64,000 nt of DNA from Anaerolineales bacterium (GTDB lineage Bacteria; Chloroflexota; Anaerolineae; Anaerolineales; Villigracilaceae), in the NCBI GenBank assembly GCA_030834895.1, contig JAUQXA010000010.1, positions 1 to 64,000 of the forward strand, in the 5' to 3' direction. The position numbers were made by a program, and so were the translations under genes. The first letter of the stretch is position 1, and the number at the start of each line of letters is the position of its first letter. Below, piece by piece: positions 11,833 through 19,192 of this stretch. The notes beneath the pieces are model-generated. The model was given only the letters and a program-made list of their open reading frames with translations. It ran no database searches and was not told the DNA's origin.

Positions 11833-12459
11833 TCAGTTATCCCCGAGGTTTTCATTTGCCCATTTGGTTGCCTGTTGACGCGAGGTGACTTCCAGCTTTT
11901 TCCGTATGTTGGTAATGTGGAACACTGTTGTTTGGTAGGCAATTCCAAGTTCGTTGGATATTGCAGTATCGTCCAAACCGCGATTCATTAAAGTAAGAAT
12001 CTCCTTTTCCCGTTGTGTCAATTTTTTTCGCTTGTTGCTGTTGTTCTCCTCCCAATGTTTCACCCGCTCCTTTTGAGTTTCGGTAATTAAATATTCCCCT
12101 TCAACCGCGCGATGAATTGCCTTGATCAGGGTTTCCCCTCGCACCGATTTTGAGAAATATCCGCTAACCCCAGCCTTGACCATGTCGGCAAGGTATACGT
12201 CCCGGTCATGGGCGGTCAGGACAAGAGTGATTGTCTCGGGAAAGTTCGTTCTCACATAGCGTTCGATATCGGCAGGCCTGGGTCCCGGCATTTTCAAGTC
12301 CAGCAGTAGGATGTTTGGGCGTAATTTTTCCACCAGTTCCTGCGCTTCGATGCCATTCTCCGCCTCACCGATAATGACCAATTCGGGGTCGGAACTTAAA
12401 AGGTTATGTATTCCTGCACGGGCAATTGGATGGTCATCTGCAATAACTATAGTGATCAT
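11833..12459 (-). CDS. NarL/FixJ-family response regulator
   Basis: 208-residue two-domain regulator. The REC domain (1-120) has the acidic pair D8-D9, the phosphoacceptor D54 in LLLDLKMPG, a Thr switch in LVLTAHD and the Lys in GYFSKS. A LuxR-type helix-turn-helix (about 140-205) begins KLTQREKEILTLMNRGLDD. Full length for the family. It is an orphan, with no histidine kinase beside it. The nearest candidate partner is the HisKA_3 kinase at 27,964, the kinase class that usually pairs with this regulator type. The neighbouring RHS gene on the same strand is an obvious candidate target, but that is inference. Confidence 0.95.
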   Translation of the reverse strand: MITIVIADDHPIARAGIHNLLSSDPELVIIGEAENGIEAQELVEKLRPNILLLDLKMPGPRPADIERYVRTNFPETITLVLTAHDRDVYLADMVKAGVSGYFSKSVRGETLIKAIHRAVEGEYLITETQKERVKHWEENNSNKRKKLTQREKEILTLMNRGLDDTAISNELGIAYQTTVFHITNIRKKLEVTSRQQATKWANENLGDN

Positions 12460-12822
12460 AACTTTTTACCCTTATCGTCAAATGAAGAATTGAATTTTGG
12501 ATGAAATTGCCTGCATAACCCAGTGGCAAGGCAAAATGCCATGATCTTCCCATCGGCGTTCAATCCTTAGCCTACTGTGAAGTCTCGTTTTAAGTATAGA
12601 CCAGTAGATCAAAATTGTGAATATGCGCCATTCTCAGGGAACGGGGACGCATATTCTGGCATTTGTAATTCTTGGCAATCCTCCTGGATTTATTTCCAGA
12701 GAACCTGAAGCCAACCATTTATATATGTGAACTACAGGGGTGCTATCTGTGGCTGATTGGAGTTAGAATATCATCTCAAGAAAACATGTCAGCAAGCCAG
12801 CGCCAATACAGGAGTCGAGGCA
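12460..12822. other. Intergenic region before GDPD-like gene
   Basis: Non-coding space between two divergent genes. Near its right end is the ribosome site AGGAG (12,810-12,814) for the + strand gene. An in-frame TTG at 12,757 would extend that gene by 22 residues but has no ribosome site. No RNA gene or strong promoter was recognised. Confidence 0.4.
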
Positions 12823-13545
12823 ATGAAATTATTGGAATCAAATCTTCCTAAGCCCCTTATTGAGGGACATCGCGCCGCCGAAGGGCTGGCTGTCGAAAAT
12901 AGTTGGGAGGCCATTCAGTTAGGGTTTGAAGCACGCGCAGATATTTTGGAAATTGATATTCATCGCGCGCGAGATGGCAGCCTGGTAATTTTTAATGGTT
13001 ATATGATGCCAGATGGCCGATGGATTCGGAACATGAGTCGGGAGGAATTGGCGAAAATCAAGCCCAACGGCCAGGATCTTCCATTTCTTGACAAGGTCCT
13101 TGCCTGGGCGGAGGGTTGTGAAATTGGACTGGCGCTGGATATCAAGAACGGTTTTGGTTTCGACCGGCAGGTATTTCTGGATGTGTTGAAACTTGTAGAA
13201 GAGGCCAATCTTGTTGACAGGGTTACCATGATGGGCTGGGACCACGCCGGGCTGCGGCTTGTAAAACAACTGAATCCATTAATCACAACGCGTTTGTTGA
13301 TGAGGGGAATGCCGGTTGACTTGATCCAAATGCTGGATCAAGCCGGGGCGGACGGTTTAAACCTTGACCTGGACATGGTTACACAAAAGATCACTGACCA
13401 ACTCCATTCGGCCGGCAAATTCATCGCAGTCGGCATGACCCATCACGTAGATGCATCCCTGGCTGTAAATTGGGGGGTCGATATCATCCAGGTTCAAAAC
13501 CCGGCTAGTGCACGCGCCTTAATCCAGGCAGCCAGATCGACCTAA
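12823..13545 (+). CDS. Glycerophosphodiester phosphodiesterase-like TIM-barrel protein, divergent
   Basis: About 240 residues from ATG 12,823, chosen because AGGAG lies 8 nt upstream. It matches the GDPD fold: an N-terminal EGHRA motif (HR of the usual HRG), ADILEIDIHRARDGSL (metal-binding Glu and Asp of the usual E.D..TkDG), and ALDIKN where the family has E.K. The second catalytic His, normally in an HD motif right after the DG, is replaced: the sequence reads VIFNGYMM. Family members hydrolyse glycerophosphodiesters to glycerol-3-phosphate and an alcohol. With that His gone, ordinary activity is doubtful. No signal peptide, so cytoplasmic. Its stop codon overlaps the stop of the convergent SIR2-PfkB gene. 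Confidence 0.75.
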   Translation: MKLLESNLPKPLIEGHRAAEGLAVENSWEAIQLGFEARADILEIDIHRARDGSLVIFNGYMMPDGRWIRNMSREELAKIKPNGQDLPFLDKVLAWAEGCEIGLALDIKNGFGFDRQVFLDVLKLVEEANLVDRVTMMGWDHAGLRLVKQLNPLITTRLLMRGMPVDLIQMLDQAGADGLNLDLDMVTQKITDQLHSAGKFIAVGMTHHVDASLAVNWGVDIIQVQNPASARALIQAARST

Positions 13546-15806
13546 TGCAGATTTTCGGAAAGCTTGGCTACGCTCTGATAAGCCTGTGACATGTGAATAT
13601 ATTTGCATTTTTCCGTCGCAGCCAGTACTGCGAAGTCTGCGGCCGCTTTCAAGAGTTCATACTCATCCCTTACATTTCCAGATTTTCGAAGCAATGCATA
13701 GCAGAATGCGCCCCGAAACACATCGCCCGCGCCGGCTGTGTTCATGATGGCATCATTTGTTCCTTTTGATGAAGAACTAAAATATGCCATGCCGGAATTC
13801 AGGTCCATTGCAAAGGCGCCAAACTGATGAAGGGTCACAATCATCCATCTGCGGGGAAGATCGCGTCCGGCCCAATGTCTCCCTCCCTCAATCCATTCAT
13901 CAGGTGGGTCAATTTCCCTGGACATGGGGCGCTCCGGGTCAATGTCTACGACAGATAGCAGTTCTTCAATCGCGAGTGACTCGTTTGTGAAATCAGTGTC
14001 GAACCAGCGCTTTTTATTGAATTTTTTCAATCCATGACCGGTTTTCCGTGAAGATCTGGACACGACATTGCGCACAAAAAAAGGAAAGCCGGCGGTCAGG
14101 ATGTTGACGTACTTCCCAAGCGAGGATTCCACAATCAAATTCTGACTTCCCGCTCCTCCCGTCTCATAGAGAACATCCACGTCCGGACGGTTATCAACAA
14201 GCTTCTGCAGGACATCCTGTTGTTTAATCAGCATTCCGCCCTCCCCCTTCCGGTCTGGTCTATATGGATATGGCAGGGCGAGAAACTTGTCGAAATATAC
14301 AAGTTTTAATTGTCGGGAGGCTGGATTCAATTGTTCTTCGAATTGCTCATGGCTGGCCGGGCTGAGAATCACTTCCTCGTTAAATCCCTGATCCAGAAAG
14401 ATTCTCTGCCCTGAAAAGACACGGCCGGCACGAACCACATCATGGAGTAAAACAGTGGACCGCCAGGTGTTGGAGACTACGGCACTAATTCCATCCGTGT
14501 CAATCCCATTGGCTTTGCAAAAATCAAGGATTGCCGTCTTGTAAATATCCTCTTTTCCGATCACAGAAATCAAGGATGGATGGTATTCCCGTTGCTGGTC
14601 AAGATGGGAAAACGTACCCAAGGCGGTGAGGGCGGAGCCACCCGGACTTTCCTCCGCATCAATGCGAAAATTTCTGCGTCCCTGCTTGGGCAGGGTATAG
14701 AGAATGGATTCGCCTTCCGTTCCACTTGCATGATGCACTCGTCCAACGGTGTTGTAGGCTGCCAGCCCGAGCGCCACAAACGAGGGAGCACGGATCAGGT
14801 CATATTCCTGAATGAAGTTGTCTATTTCCTTCAGATAGAAGTGAGGCAAGTCAGGCAGTATACACGCCAGTGCCTTGGCCAGGGAGGCGTAATAATGACC
14901 ATCCTGCGGCATGGCTGGCATATTCAAGAGAATAGGCTTGATCTTCAAATTGCCAAGATTCAACGCCTCTTCATCACTTAGGGAGGGGGTAATCCAATAG
15001 GACCATGGTCGTTCATGGCGTGTGGCGCGAAGTGCATATAAAAACGAAAGATCCTGCCAAACGAGTCCCTTTCCGATGATAAGACAGGGCCGGCGCAGAT
15101 ATTCCAGAAAATATTCGGCAGAGGACGTTTTCAGTTCAGCCAGGCATTCATCATAATCACTTTCGGAAATGACCACTGAACCATCAGGCCGCCGCTCCCA
15201 TGAACCACTTGTATAGATGTACTTTTCCGATTGCCCTTCATCCGGCTCCAGGGTACCGTGCATCTTGAAGATACGGGTTCCATTGAATACATCATTGATT
15301 CTGCGTTCCCCACCGTTCCGAATGATCACACGCCAGGGCTTATGGTGTTCTTCAAAAACCCGTTCGATTTGAAGGTCGTAGTTTGTTGTAACGATGGTTG
15401 ATGGTGCGATTTCCGCCAGCATGTGGTGAATCAGGGTCGCCTGAATCGGTCGGCGAAACTCGTTGCGAATTTCCTTGAGGAGAACCTGTCGTGCCTCGGT
15501 TTCATGGCTCCGCCCAAAGGATTCAAACACTGCTTGAGCCAAGGCAAGCAGGTTTTGATTGGCATTCAAGAGATGGGAAGGAACACCTGCCTCCTGTGCC
15601 GCGCGTAAAACTGCGCTCTTCCACCCAACCTTAATTTCCGTCTCATCTCCTGCAAACAGGGATTGCAGGTAAGATGCAGATTGGGATGGTCCATTCCCAA
15701 CAATCACGGTAAGGCTATTCTCCGACAGTGACTTCGCAACTTTCGACTTCATCCCATCTATTTCTTCCTTTGAGGTCTGAAACACCTTTTTCTGAACCAG
15801 CCACAT
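13542..15806 (-). CDS. SIR2-like domain fused to PfkB-family kinase
   Basis: 754 residues; ATG 15,806 has GGGAG 6 nt upstream. Residues 1-320 form a SIR2_2-type domain: a glycine-rich NAD loop (VIVGNGPSQS, 34-43), TTNYD with N142, FKMHG with H183, and CLIIGKGLVWQDLSFL (241-256). N142 and H183 are the residues expected for NAD cleavage or deacylation chemistry. Residues 340-740 form a ribokinase/PfkB domain: SPGGSALTALG (387-397) and the C-terminal signature NTAGAGDVFRGAF with catalytic D695. Both active sites look intact. SIR2 domains deplete NAD in several anti-phage systems, while PfkB enzymes phosphorylate sugars or nucleosides. Substrates here are unknown. The gene stands alone beside an integrative-element remnant, which fits a defence or NAD-metabolism role without proving it. 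Confidence 0.85.
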   Translation of the reverse strand: MWLVQKKVFQTSKEEIDGMKSKVAKSLSENSLTVIVGNGPSQSASYLQSLFAGDETEIKVGWKSAVLRAAQEAGVPSHLLNANQNLLALAQAVFESFGRSHETEARQVLLKEIRNEFRRPIQATLIHHMLAEIAPSTIVTTNYDLQIERVFEEHHKPWRVIIRNGGERRINDVFNGTRIFKMHGTLEPDEGQSEKYIYTSGSWERRPDGSVVISESDYDECLAELKTSSAEYFLEYLRRPCLIIGKGLVWQDLSFLYALRATRHERPWSYWITPSLSDEEALNLGNLKIKPILLNMPAMPQDGHYYASLAKALACILPDLPHFYLKEIDNFIQEYDLIRAPSFVALGLAAYNTVGRVHHASGTEGESILYTLPKQGRRNFRIDAEESPGGSALTALGTFSHLDQQREYHPSLISVIGKEDIYKTAILDFCKANGIDTDGISAVVSNTWRSTVLLHDVVRAGRVFSGQRIFLDQGFNEEVILSPASHEQFEEQLNPASRQLKLVYFDKFLALPYPYRPDRKGEGGMLIKQQDVLQKLVDNRPDVDVLYETGGAGSQNLIVESSLGKYVNILTAGFPFFVRNVVSRSSRKTGHGLKKFNKKRWFDTDFTNESLAIEELLSVVDIDPERPMSREIDPPDEWIEGGRHWAGRDLPRRWMIVTLHQFGAFAMDLNSGMAYFSSSSKGTNDAIMNTAGAGDVFRGAFCYALLRKSGNVRDEYELLKAAADFAVLAATEKCKYIHMSQAYQSVAKLSENLH

Positions 15807-16047
15807 ATTTTCTCCCTTCGATGTGATTGCCCATTACCCATGATTTTTGTATAGCACTCTACAATAACAGGAAAATTTAATATCCTCATTGTATTCGTAT
15901 TTACTCAAAACGCAATATTCCATTTTAGCCATCGATTATTAATGCCACATTCGGCAAATTCACTTGTTTCAGAGAATCCTAAAAAATTTTGTGAGGGTGT
16001 GTCTCACCCCTAGGGAATAGGGGCGTAACTCCTGCCGCCTACGTACT
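15807..16047. other. AT-rich intergenic region
   Basis: Holds the ribosome site of the SIR2-PfkB gene at its left end and, at its right end, a short hairpin CCCCTA/TAGGGG (16,007-16,023). Probably contains the minus-strand promoter of the SIR2-PfkB gene and one boundary of the integrative-element remnant. Neither can be fixed by eye. Confidence 0.35.
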
Positions 16048-16076
16048 TTGACAGTTCCCCAATCCTTCCCTATAAT
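16048..16076 (+). promoter_or_regulatory. Consensus sigma-70 promoter
   Basis: Perfect TTGACA (16,048-16,053), a 17-nt spacer and perfect TATAAT (16,071-16,076). The expected transcription start is near 16,083. No gene begins directly downstream; a terminator follows at 16,387. Confidence 0.8.
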
Positions 16077-16082
16077 CCCCAA

Positions 16083-16431
16083 CGTTCAATCTCCCACAAT
16101 CTGTTTCCCTTTTTTCGAGAAGCCTGGCACACGCCGGGCTTCTTGCGTTCCCCCATTCAACCGATAGAAAGGAAATCAGACCAACAAATCCAAGCCCGTT
16201 TTCCATCATGACAAACCCAACTGTAACGAATTCACACCCTACGGGAGAAGGGAACACATCCGTCACAATCGGGTAATTTGCCGACACCCATCCCGATACA
16301 CCCCAAAAAATCAAGGCGTATCGGCTTTGCAAACCTAAAAGGAGGCTCTACCAACCTAATCCACAACTAAATATCCCCCTTAATACAAACGGGCGCTGTC
16401 CTGGGAAATCCCCAGGCGGCGCCCGTTTTCG
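16083..16431 (+). ncRNA. Candidate noncoding transcript between strong promoter and terminator
   Basis: About 350 nt bounded by a consensus promoter and an intrinsic terminator, with no good reading frame. The longest candidate is 22 codons from ATG 16,206. It contains a GC-rich hairpin (AGAAGCCTGGC/GCCGGGCTTCT, about 16,118-16,143) after a T-rich stretch, and an AAAGGAGG (near 16,338) not followed by a start codon. It could be a regulatory RNA of the integrative element or an untranslated leader. I do not recognise a family. Confidence 0.4.
16387..16431 (+). terminator. Intrinsic terminator
   Basis: Long stem AAACGGGCGC (16,387-16,396)/GCGCCCGTTT (16,419-16,428) with an inner CCTGGG/CCCAGG stem and 5-nt loop, ending in a short T-run. 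Very stable. Confidence 0.75.
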
Positions 16432-16531
16432 ATTCTCAGCATTCCAGCGAGGACTCACCGGGGTGAGAGGCCCGGTAATAAAAAAAGCGAGACCGCCCAG
16501 CTGTAACTGGACGATCTCATAGGTGGAACAA

Positions 16532-16762
16532 ATGTTCACAACCGATAATATCACAATCTGCAAGACTGTCAAGATTTCCGCTCCATTTCCGCTCAAGGCT
16601 CATCAACGCATGGTGATCGTAAACGGCAAGGCGCTCAATGTGGCCGACTCCGCAGGGCGACAGCAGGGAGACTACCTCTACTCCGCCGTCGTTACACTCC
16701 TGCGCGAGGATGCAGCCGTGTACACCAGCGCCCCAAGTTGGGCAAGTGTGGAGGTGGAATGA
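16532..16762 (+). CDS. Small protein of the integrative-element remnant
   Basis: 76 residues beginning MFTTDNITICKTVKIS; AGGTGG lies 5 nt before ATG 16,532. An ATG three codons earlier (16,523) overlaps that ribosome site and is less likely. No signal peptide or membrane segment, and no recognised domain; the middle has VIVNGKALNVADSAG. A paired stem (GAGACCG..CCAG/CTGG..) sits in the leader just upstream. It is the first gene after the terminator at 16,431 and precedes the 35-residue membrane peptide and primase fragment, so it probably belongs to the same mobile element. Function unknown. Confidence 0.55.
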   Translation: MFTTDNITICKTVKISAPFPLKAHQRMVIVNGKALNVADSAGRQQGDYLYSAVVTLLREDAAVYTSAPSWASVEVE

Positions 16763-16846
16763 AAGGATACCGCCATACCGGACTGCGCGGATGCGTGATC
16801 ATGACTCCCGCCTGGAAACCATTTTTTCCAAGAAAGGAGTCCGGTC

Positions 16847-16954
16847 ATGAGAACCTACGCATTTCTCCTCATCCTGATCGCCATTGCTGCCAGCCAACCG
16901 CATCACTGGCTGTTGGTGGTCATGGCGTTCATCGCCCGTATCCTGGGCGCATAA
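16847..16954 (+). CDS. 35-residue membrane mini-protein
   Basis: ATG 16,847 is preceded by AAAGGAGT at good spacing (7 nt), one of the best ribosome sites in this remnant. The product starts MRTYAFLLILIAIAAS and is almost one continuous hydrophobic segment, so it should be a single-pass inner-membrane peptide. No family recognised. Phage and plasmid modules often carry such peptides. Confidence 0.5.
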   Translation: MRTYAFLLILIAIAASQPHHWLLVVMAFIARILGA

Positions 16955-16987
16955 CCCACTTCAAAAAAGGAGTCCGCAGAAAAGCTC

Positions 16988-17473
16988 ATGGACAACATCT
17001 TATCCTCCGCCGAAGAGAATTTGGGCGCGGCGGTTCGGGTGGAACACCACCGCGACTAGGCCATTTTCTGGTGTCCCTTCCATGACGACGCGAGCCGCGA
17101 GGGGCAGGGCGGACATCCCAACTTCGGCGTCAACCTTGCAAGCGGATACTGGAAATGCCTGCGCTGCGGCGCCACGGGTGGATCGCTTGGTGCCCTGAGC
17201 AGGAAGCTCGGACAGAACTGGAAGCCGCCTGTATCGGCTGCCTCGCCGACACGCTCCACCAGACCGCCGACACAGGTCGGGATGCTGGATGAAGCCGTAT
17301 CGGAAGCGCGCTCCGTGGTACAGCGTTCTCCCGCCTGGAGCTATCTTGCCGGGCGCGGCGTGCTGCCCTACACAGCGCTTGTCTATGGACTGGGATATGG
17401 CATCCCCGTTCCGAGTGTTCATCGCGATGTACTTGAGGCAGCCACCCAGTCGATGTTCTATTCAGGAACATAA
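16988..17473 (+). pseudogene. DNA primase N-terminal fragment (zinc-ribbon), with internal TAG
   Basis: From ATG 16,988 the frame gives 23 residues, a TAG at 17,057-17,059, and then continues in the same frame to TAA 17,471. The part after TAG reads FWCPFHDD, later GQGGHPNFGV and YWKCLRCGATGG. That is a CHC2-type primase zinc-ribbon (C-x2-H and C-x2-C), followed by SYLAGRGVLPYTALVYGLGYG, the usual linker to the Toprim core. The Toprim domain is missing: the frame ends where truncated recombinase sequence starts. It is therefore a doubly broken replication gene of a phage or plasmid-like element. Confidence 0.75.
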
Positions 17474-17483
17474 AACTGCCGTG

Positions 17484-18770
17484 ATGCTTGCACGCGAGAC
17501 GTTCGACCCCAAGATCGCTCCTCTTCGCGCCTGGGTTGCCCAGATGGAATTAGATGGCATGAAGGAGCGCATGACAATGGGTGTAAAAGCCCGTCTTAAG
17601 GCTGGTAAAGCAAATACCGGGCAGGATCGTTATGGCTATCAGAGGGTCGGAGACCAGATTGTGATTGTTGAAGAAGAGGCAAGATGGGTCAGAGGGATAT
17701 TTGAGTGGTATCTCAATGGATGCCGGCTAATGGAAATCCGTGACAGACTTATTGCATACAATGCTCCGCAAAAAGGCAGCAGCATTCCTCGAAGAATTCA
17801 ATGGGCGCGATCCAGTATCCAGTCCATTCTCATTTCAGCCAAGGAATATGCATACGGAATAAAAATTCAAACCAGAAAAGGGAAGAGGTTCGAGATACCG
17901 GTTGAACCTATTATCGATTTGGTCACATATGAACGTTTTGTTCAGATGCGTGCAAGCAAAAGGACGCACCCCGCGAACCATGTGGAATTTGATTACTTGA
18001 TCGGTGGCGTCCTATATTGTCCGTGTGGTTTAAAGTGGGGAGCAAAAACTCAAAAAACCCGAAAGAACAAAGATGGTGTGGTAAGGGAACGTAAGACTAT
18101 CGTGGGCATATATTATTGCACGCAAAACCATTTGGATTTGGTTTCACCGGATTGTCCTAGGCATATTGGCGTGAAGAAAGCTGAAGCCCAAGTTTGGGAA
18201 AAAGTATGTGAGGTTATAAATAATCCACAGTACCTAATTGCACAAGCTCACCAATTGGTTGACGACTTACGTGCTAGCGTAGCTAACATTCATGAGGAGC
18301 GAGCAAGGATTGAAAAGGAAATAGAAGCGCTTACAAACGAACGGCAGGCATTAATTACCTGGGCTAGACAAGGAAAAATTACCACTACAGACATGGAAAA
18401 CCAATTAAGTGCGATGACCTTACAGGAATTGAGCTTAAAGCATGAACTTTCTTCATTGGGTCAGCGAATAAATATAAATTCGCTCAATGATTGGGAAGAA
18501 AGGTTTATGGAATATTTGGTGGATTTGCAAGTTGGCGTTGAGGAATTAAAAAGTGCCGTCCCTCAGAATAAAGAGGAGCGACACAATGTTTATTTGTTAA
18601 AAAGGCAGATTATAGATACTTTGGTGTATAAGGCGACAATCAACAGGAACCGCGAAATTATGGTTGATATTCGCCTAAACCTTCTTGCGATCCTTGATCA
18701 GGACGCCAAGTCAACTATGCTTGATTTGGCATATATCGGTAAGGGCGAAACTTATACCCATACACAATGA
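17484..18770 (+). pseudogene. Large serine recombinase lacking the catalytic domain
   Basis: A 428-residue frame from ATG 17,484; the same frame extends upstream to 17,289, but there it only overlaps the primase frame. It opens at the end of the resolvase domain (VAQMELDGMKERMTMGVKARLKAGK region), then the Recombinase domain (RYGYQRV, residues 40-160 approx.), a zinc ribbon (CPCGLKWG ... YYCTQNH ... DCPRH), and a long coiled coil (VANIHEERARIEKEIEAL onward). The N-terminal domain with the nucleophilic Ser is absent, so it cannot cut DNA. Codon use is more AT-rich than in the primase fragment, which marks a join at about 17,470. Its 3' end overlaps the DUF35 gene by 56 nt. Confidence 0.85.
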
Positions 18771-19128
18771 TCCCCCGCTCATCCCCATCATTCCGCATTT
18801 TACGCGTGACCATTTCCACGGGCATGCCGATTTCGACGGGCTGGTCGCCGAGGTCGGTGAGTTGCGCGGTGAGGATGGGACCCTCTTCCAGCTTGATCAG
18901 CGCCACGGTGTAGGGCGCATTCGAGTCGAAACCTGACGGGGCTTCGTAGATGGTTGTAAACGAATAAACTTCACCCTTGCCGCTGAAGGCAAATTGTTCC
19001 TTTGCCTCATCGCCACAGTTGGGACAAACATCACGAGGCGGGAAGATTTTATGGTCACAGTGGGGGCAGACTTCCCCAACCAAACCGTATCTTTGCTGTT
19101 TCAGACGCCAGTGTCTTGGGATTTCCAT
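18715..19128 (-). CDS. DUF35 zinc-ribbon/OB-fold protein, partner of thiolase and HMG-CoA synthase
   Basis: 137 residues from ATG 19,128 (AAAGGAATC upstream); starts MEIPRHWRLKQQRYGLVG as family members do. A rubredoxin-like zinc ribbon (CPHCD ... CPNCG) is followed by an OB-fold (GEVYSFTTIYEAPSGF ... GIIVYGYKF). In archaea such a protein bridges acetoacetyl-CoA thiolase and HMG-CoA synthase into a channelling complex, and both partners are encoded in this operon. The family usually ends near VYGYKFRP. Here nine extra residues (YRYMPNQA after the FRP) come from sequence shared with the convergent recombinase, which suggests the mobile element replaced the original 3' end. Confidence 0.85.
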   Translation of the reverse strand: MEIPRHWRLKQQRYGLVGEVCPHCDHKIFPPRDVCPNCGDEAKEQFAFSGKGEVYSFTTIYEAPSGFDSNAPYTVALIKLEEGPILTAQLTDLGDQPVEIGMPVEMVTRKMRNDGDERGIIVYGYKFRPYRYMPNQA

Positions 19129-19192
19129 GATTAATGATTCCTTTCCAGGTTCGATTCTATCCTGCGTGTCTCTCAATTTCTATCAGGGTTGG

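Noticed and set aside
5880..17059. Genome-wide reassignment of TAG as a sense codon
   Set aside because: Many intact genes here end in TAG exactly where their families end (pyrH, frr, cdsA, fmt, glpD, the SIR2-PfkB gene), so TAG is a normal stop in this chromosome.
16738..17085. 115-residue frame over the mini-protein and primase start
   Set aside because: Out of frame with both, Pro/Arg/Gly-rich throughout, and no domain; a shadow.
17289..17480. Upstream 65 residues of the recombinase frame as its true N-terminus
   Set aside because: They overlap the primase zinc-ribbon/linker in another frame and show no resolvase motif; the primase frame is the meaningful one.
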